DNA of 34,069 nt from a virus, in IMG/VR virus record IMGVR_UViG_3300042896_001364, positions 1 to 34,069 of that record; one strand, 5' to 3'. The notes beneath the pieces are model-generated. The model was not told where the DNA came from, ran no database searches, and worked only from the letters and a program-made list of their open reading frames with translations. Numbering within the stretch: position 1 is the stretch's first letter; each line of letters begins with the position of its first letter. This document shows positions 31,813 to 34,069 of the stretch, piece after piece. The translations under genes and the position numbers were made by a program.

Positions 31813-32375
31813 GCCGCCACCTGCGCGCGGGCTGTGATGGCGATGACGCAAAGGTCGCGGTAGCGGGCCATGGCCTTGGGGCTCGATGAGACCGGGTTGA
31901 TTTCGAAAGCTTGCAGAGCCGCGATATCGCCCGCTTCCGCCAAGGCAACGATCTGCGCCAGCTTGGCGCGGAACCGGGCATGGGTCGGTTTGGAGAAATC
32001 CGGTGCAATCGGAAGGGTGCCGCTCTGCGCAAGATCGACGATGGCTTTGCGCTTGCCGATGACCGGGGCGACTGTGGCCTTTGGCTGGTCAATTGGTGTC
32101 GGTTCGTCGACCGGCGCCGAGATCGGCTCACCCGCTGGATCGGGGTTGCCGTAGTCCAGCACCAAGGTCAGCCGAGCTTCGGATTGATCGAAGGTCTCGG
32201 CGGTCATGATTGAGGTGAAGGCGAGGGCCGCGCGCTCGGCGCCGATCCTTGCCGCCAGCAAGCGGGCGAAGTTGTCGCCCGCCCTCTTGGCGCTGGTGGC
32301 CGGTTCGATCGGGGTTTCGGAAAGGCGCTGGGCGAGCGTGTCGATCTGCGCGGCGGTGAGGGCTTTGGTTTTCAT
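31809..32375 (-). CDS. Hypothetical phage protein
   Basis: This 188-residue protein has two helical segments separated by a Pro-rich linker (about residues 80-110). The N-terminal segment begins KTKALTAAQIDTLAQRLSETP, and the C-terminal one contains FRAKLAQIVALAEAGDIAALQAFEINPVSSSPKAMARYRDL. No named family is recognised. GAAGGAA lies about 8 nt before ATG 32375. It is the middle gene of the small leftward operon 32609-31477. Confidence 0.7.
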   Translation of the reverse strand: MKTKALTAAQIDTLAQRLSETPIEPATSAKRAGDNFARLLAARIGAERAALAFTSIMTAETFDQSEARLTLVLDYGNPDPAGEPISAPVDEPTPIDQPKATVAPVIGKRKAIVDLAQSGTLPIAPDFSKPTHARFRAKLAQIVALAEAGDIAALQAFEINPVSSSPKAMARYRDLCVIAITARAQVAA

Positions 32376-32387
32376 GGCCGGGTTCCT

Positions 32388-32609
32388 TCAAGCGTTGGTG
32401 ATGTGGGCGGAATGCCCGAGGGTGGTGACCGCGTAGATCATCGTGCGTCCGTCGCCGATCGCCGCGCCAAAGGCCTGCGCCTCGGGCAGGGTCGCGAATT
32501 GCTGCCGCGTGCGGGTCGCGGGCGTGCGGCCCCGGGCGGCGACAAAGTGCGCGGCGTTCTTCAAGCAGAATTCTTCGTGGGTTGTCAGGGGCTTGATAGC
32601 GGTTTTCAT
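32388..32609 (-). CDS. Small hypothetical phage protein
   Basis: This 73-residue protein is unrecognised. Its core is EEFCLKNAAHFVAARGRTPATR followed by a small alpha/beta stretch ending in AVTTLGHSAHITNA. ATG 32609 is chosen because GGAG lies 6 nt upstream; a longer frame to 32657 has no support. It is first in the leftward operon, 12 nt before the next gene, and diverges from the terminase genes. Confidence 0.65.
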   Translation of the reverse strand: MKTAIKPLTTHEEFCLKNAAHFVAARGRTPATRTRQQFATLPEAQAFGAAIGDGRTMIYAVTTLGHSAHITNA

Positions 32610-32703
32610 GGCGGTCTCCGTTGCGTTGCGATGGCTGCAGACAGCGCACGACGTCAAAAGAGAGCAACTCCTAAGTCACTGAATAGATGAGGTTTCGGTC
32701 AGA

Positions 32704-33312
32704 ATGGGAGTATCCCGGCGAAGCTATGCCGCGCAGCGCGGGGTCTCAGAAGCGGCGGTGCGAAAAGCCATCGCCACCGGCCGGATCACCACCCTGGCCG
32801 ACGGCACGATCGATCCGGCGCGGGCGGATTCCGAGTGGGGCGCCCAGACTGATCCGGCCAAGCAGCGCGGCCAGCATGCCAAACAGATGGGCGCGGAAAC
32901 AGCCGCAGGAACGGCGCGGGCAGCGGCCACCAAGCCGGTGCCGCAGGCAGCGATCAGGGCGGTGGCGGACACGTTGCGCGATGCCGGAACCGATCCGGGC
33001 AGCGCGGAGGCAACCGGCGGTGAGGTGTCCTTCCTGCGCGCCCGGATGGCCAACGAGGTGCTGAAGGCGCAGACCGCCAAGGTCCGGCTGGAAAAGATGA
33101 AGGCCGAGGTGATCGACCGCGCCCGGGCAACGGCGATGGTGTTCGATCTGGCACGGCGCGAACGCGATGCCTGGCTGAACTGGCCGCCGCGGGTTGCGGC
33201 CAACATGGCCGCGGAACTGGGCGTCGATGCCCATCGGATGGAGCAGGTTCTGGACATGTATCTGCGCCAGCACCTGACGGAGATGGCGGAGGTGAAAATT
33301 GAGCTCCGCTGA
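32704..33312 (+). CDS. Phage terminase small subunit, Nu1-like
   Basis: The small terminase subunit binds the packaging site and recruits the large subunit. In 202 residues it has an N-terminal helix-turn-helix-like region (SRRSYAAQRGVSEAAVRKAI, residues 4-23), a linker, and a C-terminal helical oligomerisation part (FLRARMANEVLKAQTAKVRLEKMKAEVIDR and RRERDAWLNWPPRVAANMAAELG). Its coupling to a GpA-type large subunit supports the call. The ribosome site for ATG 32704 is weak; the coding frame is firm. Its last 14 nt overlap the large-subunit start. Confidence 0.85.
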   Translation: MGVSRRSYAAQRGVSEAAVRKAIATGRITTLADGTIDPARADSEWGAQTDPAKQRGQHAKQMGAETAAGTARAAATKPVPQAAIRAVADTLRDAGTDPGSAEATGGEVSFLRARMANEVLKAQTAKVRLEKMKAEVIDRARATAMVFDLARRERDAWLNWPPRVAANMAAELGVDAHRMEQVLDMYLRQHLTEMAEVKIELR

Positions 33313-34069
33313 CACCTTTGACGGAGCAGAAGAGGTCCGCCGCGCATGGATGGCCGGTCTTGCGCCCGATCCGTCGCTGACCGTGTCGCAATGGGCCGAC
33401 CGGCACCGGGTCTTGTCGTCGCGGGCGGCGTCAGAAGCCGGGCCCTATCGCACCGCCCGCACGCCTTACATGAAGGCCGTGATGGATGCGCTGTCGCCCC
33501 GCCACCCGGCGCAGCGGGTCGTGTTCATGAAGGCGGCGCAGGTGGGCGCGACCGAGGCCGGAAATAACTGGATCGGGTTCTGCATGCACCGCGCGCCAGG
33601 CCCGTTTCTGGCGGTGCAGCCAACGGTGGATCTGGCAAAACGCCTGTCGCAGCAGCGGATTGACCCACTGATCGAGGAAAGCCCCGATCTGCGGGCGCTG
33701 GTGCTGCCGTCCCGCTCGCGGGATGCCGGAAACACGATCCTCGGCAAGCGATTTCCCGGCGGGCAGTTGATCCTGACCGGGGCCAACAGCGCCGTCGGGC
33801 TCCGATCGATGCCCGCGCGCTGGGTATTTCTGGATGAGGTCGACGCCTATCCGGGCGATGTCGACGGCGAGGGCGATCCGATCGCCCTGGCCGAGGCCCG
33901 GACCATCAGTTTCGGGCATCGCAGCAAGGTGTTTCTGGCCTCGACGCCGACCCTGAAGGGCCTGAGCCGGATCGAACGGGAGTGGGAATTGTCCGATCAG
34001 CAGCGCTATCACGTGCCCTGCCCGCATTGCGGCGGGCTGCAATGGCTGCAATTCGAGCGGCTGCGCTGG
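33299..34069 (+). CDS. Phage terminase large subunit, GpA family (partial at window end)
   Basis: This is the packaging motor and nuclease, of which the first 257 residues are visible. It shows a Walker-A-like KAAQVGATEAG (78-88), Walker B VFLDEVD (176-182), STPTLKG, and the start of a CPHCGG cysteine cluster, all typical of phage terminase GpA. The TTG at 33299 is chosen as start: GGAGG lies 6 nt upstream and an in-frame stop at 33293 excludes earlier starts. The next start would be ATG 33350, which lacks such a site. The gene continues beyond the window. Confidence 0.9.
   Translation, partial: MSSADTFDGAEEVRRAWMAGLAPDPSLTVSQWADRHRVLSSRAASEAGPYRTARTPYMKAVMDALSPRHPAQRVVFMKAAQVGATEAGNNWIGFCMHRAPGPFLAVQPTVDLAKRLSQQRIDPLIEESPDLRALVLPSRSRDAGNTILGKRFPGGQLILTGANSAVGLRSMPARWVFLDEVDAYPGDVDGEGDPIALAEARTISFGHRSKVFLASTPTLKGLSRIEREWELSDQQRYHVPCPHCGGLQWLQFERLRW

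Larger units (their letters stand above)
23445..34069. mobile_element. Element 2: prophage, left part
   Basis: The layout is integrase at the edge, regulator-like gene, excisionase-type HTH, lambda-O-like initiator with iterons, ParB-domain protein, DNA methylase, small and large terminase. This is the left half of a tailed-phage genome; head and tail genes would lie beyond the window. No gene here looks broken. The left edge is placed at the integrase; the exact att position lies between 23176 and 23445. Confidence 0.8.

Noticed and set aside
33346-33567. 73-codon plus-strand frame overlapping the terminase large subunit
   Set aside because: It is out of frame with the GpA reading frame starting at 33299, which carries Walker motifs and a strong ribosome site.
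1-34069. CRISPR array or rRNA genes
   Set aside because: No regular 24-40-nt repeats with unique spacers and no rRNA-like sequence were seen. The repeat clusters found are short iteron or operator types.

Overview
The window is GC-rich DNA (roughly 60-65% G+C by eye) from what is most likely an alphaproteobacterium of the Rhodobacteraceae type. Gene families, codon bias and chains of ATGA start/stop overlaps all point that way. I cannot name a species. It contains no housekeeping genes. It consists of two related phage-derived elements lying head to tail, with restriction-modification (R-M) genes and an insertion sequence between them.

Element 1 (1 to about 13658) is a prophage remnant. Its order is integrase, a small regulator-like gene on the other strand, an excisionase-type HTH gene, a small hypothetical gene, a VRR-NUC nuclease, a lambda-O-like replication initiator with iterons inside its gene, a C5 cytosine methyltransferase whose second half is overlapped by another reading frame, and a phage hypothetical gene. 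Defence cargo follows: a 1624-residue type ISP restriction-modification enzyme and an AlbA_2/RecG-like ATPase-regulator. A non-coding block also found in element 2 comes next, and then the element is cut off by an IS21-family insertion.

The IS21 element (13659-16193, istA/istB) sits in the 3' end of hsdR. The hsdR stop codon and its last residues come from the IS terminal repeat. The operon hsdM-hsdS-DUF429-hsdR runs leftward from 23175. HsdM and HsdS look intact, but HsdR lacks the end of its C-terminal domain. No hsdR remnant and no target duplication is visible on the far side of the IS, so an IS-adjacent deletion probably joined these regions.

Element 2 (23445 to beyond the window end) repeats the element 1 early layout: integrase, regulator-like gene, excisionase-type HTH, small gene, replication initiator with its own set of palindromic iterons. 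It then continues with a gene in the helicase-loader position, a DUF6362 gene, the shared non-coding block, a ParB-domain protein, a DNA methylase, a PLP-fold-II-like protein, a HEPN-like moron, three small leftward genes, and the small and large terminase subunits (the large one runs off the window).

The most interesting signals are: (1) a 54-bp regulatory sequence present in two inverted copies, placed 65 and 69 nt upstream of the integrase and excisionase start codons of element 2; (2) four-copy iteron arrays inside both replication genes; (3) two apparently functional reading frames in the second half of the C5 methyltransferase gene; (4) truncation of hsdR by IS21; and (5) a spacing-conserved non-coding block shared by the two elements that may be a packaging or other cis-acting site.
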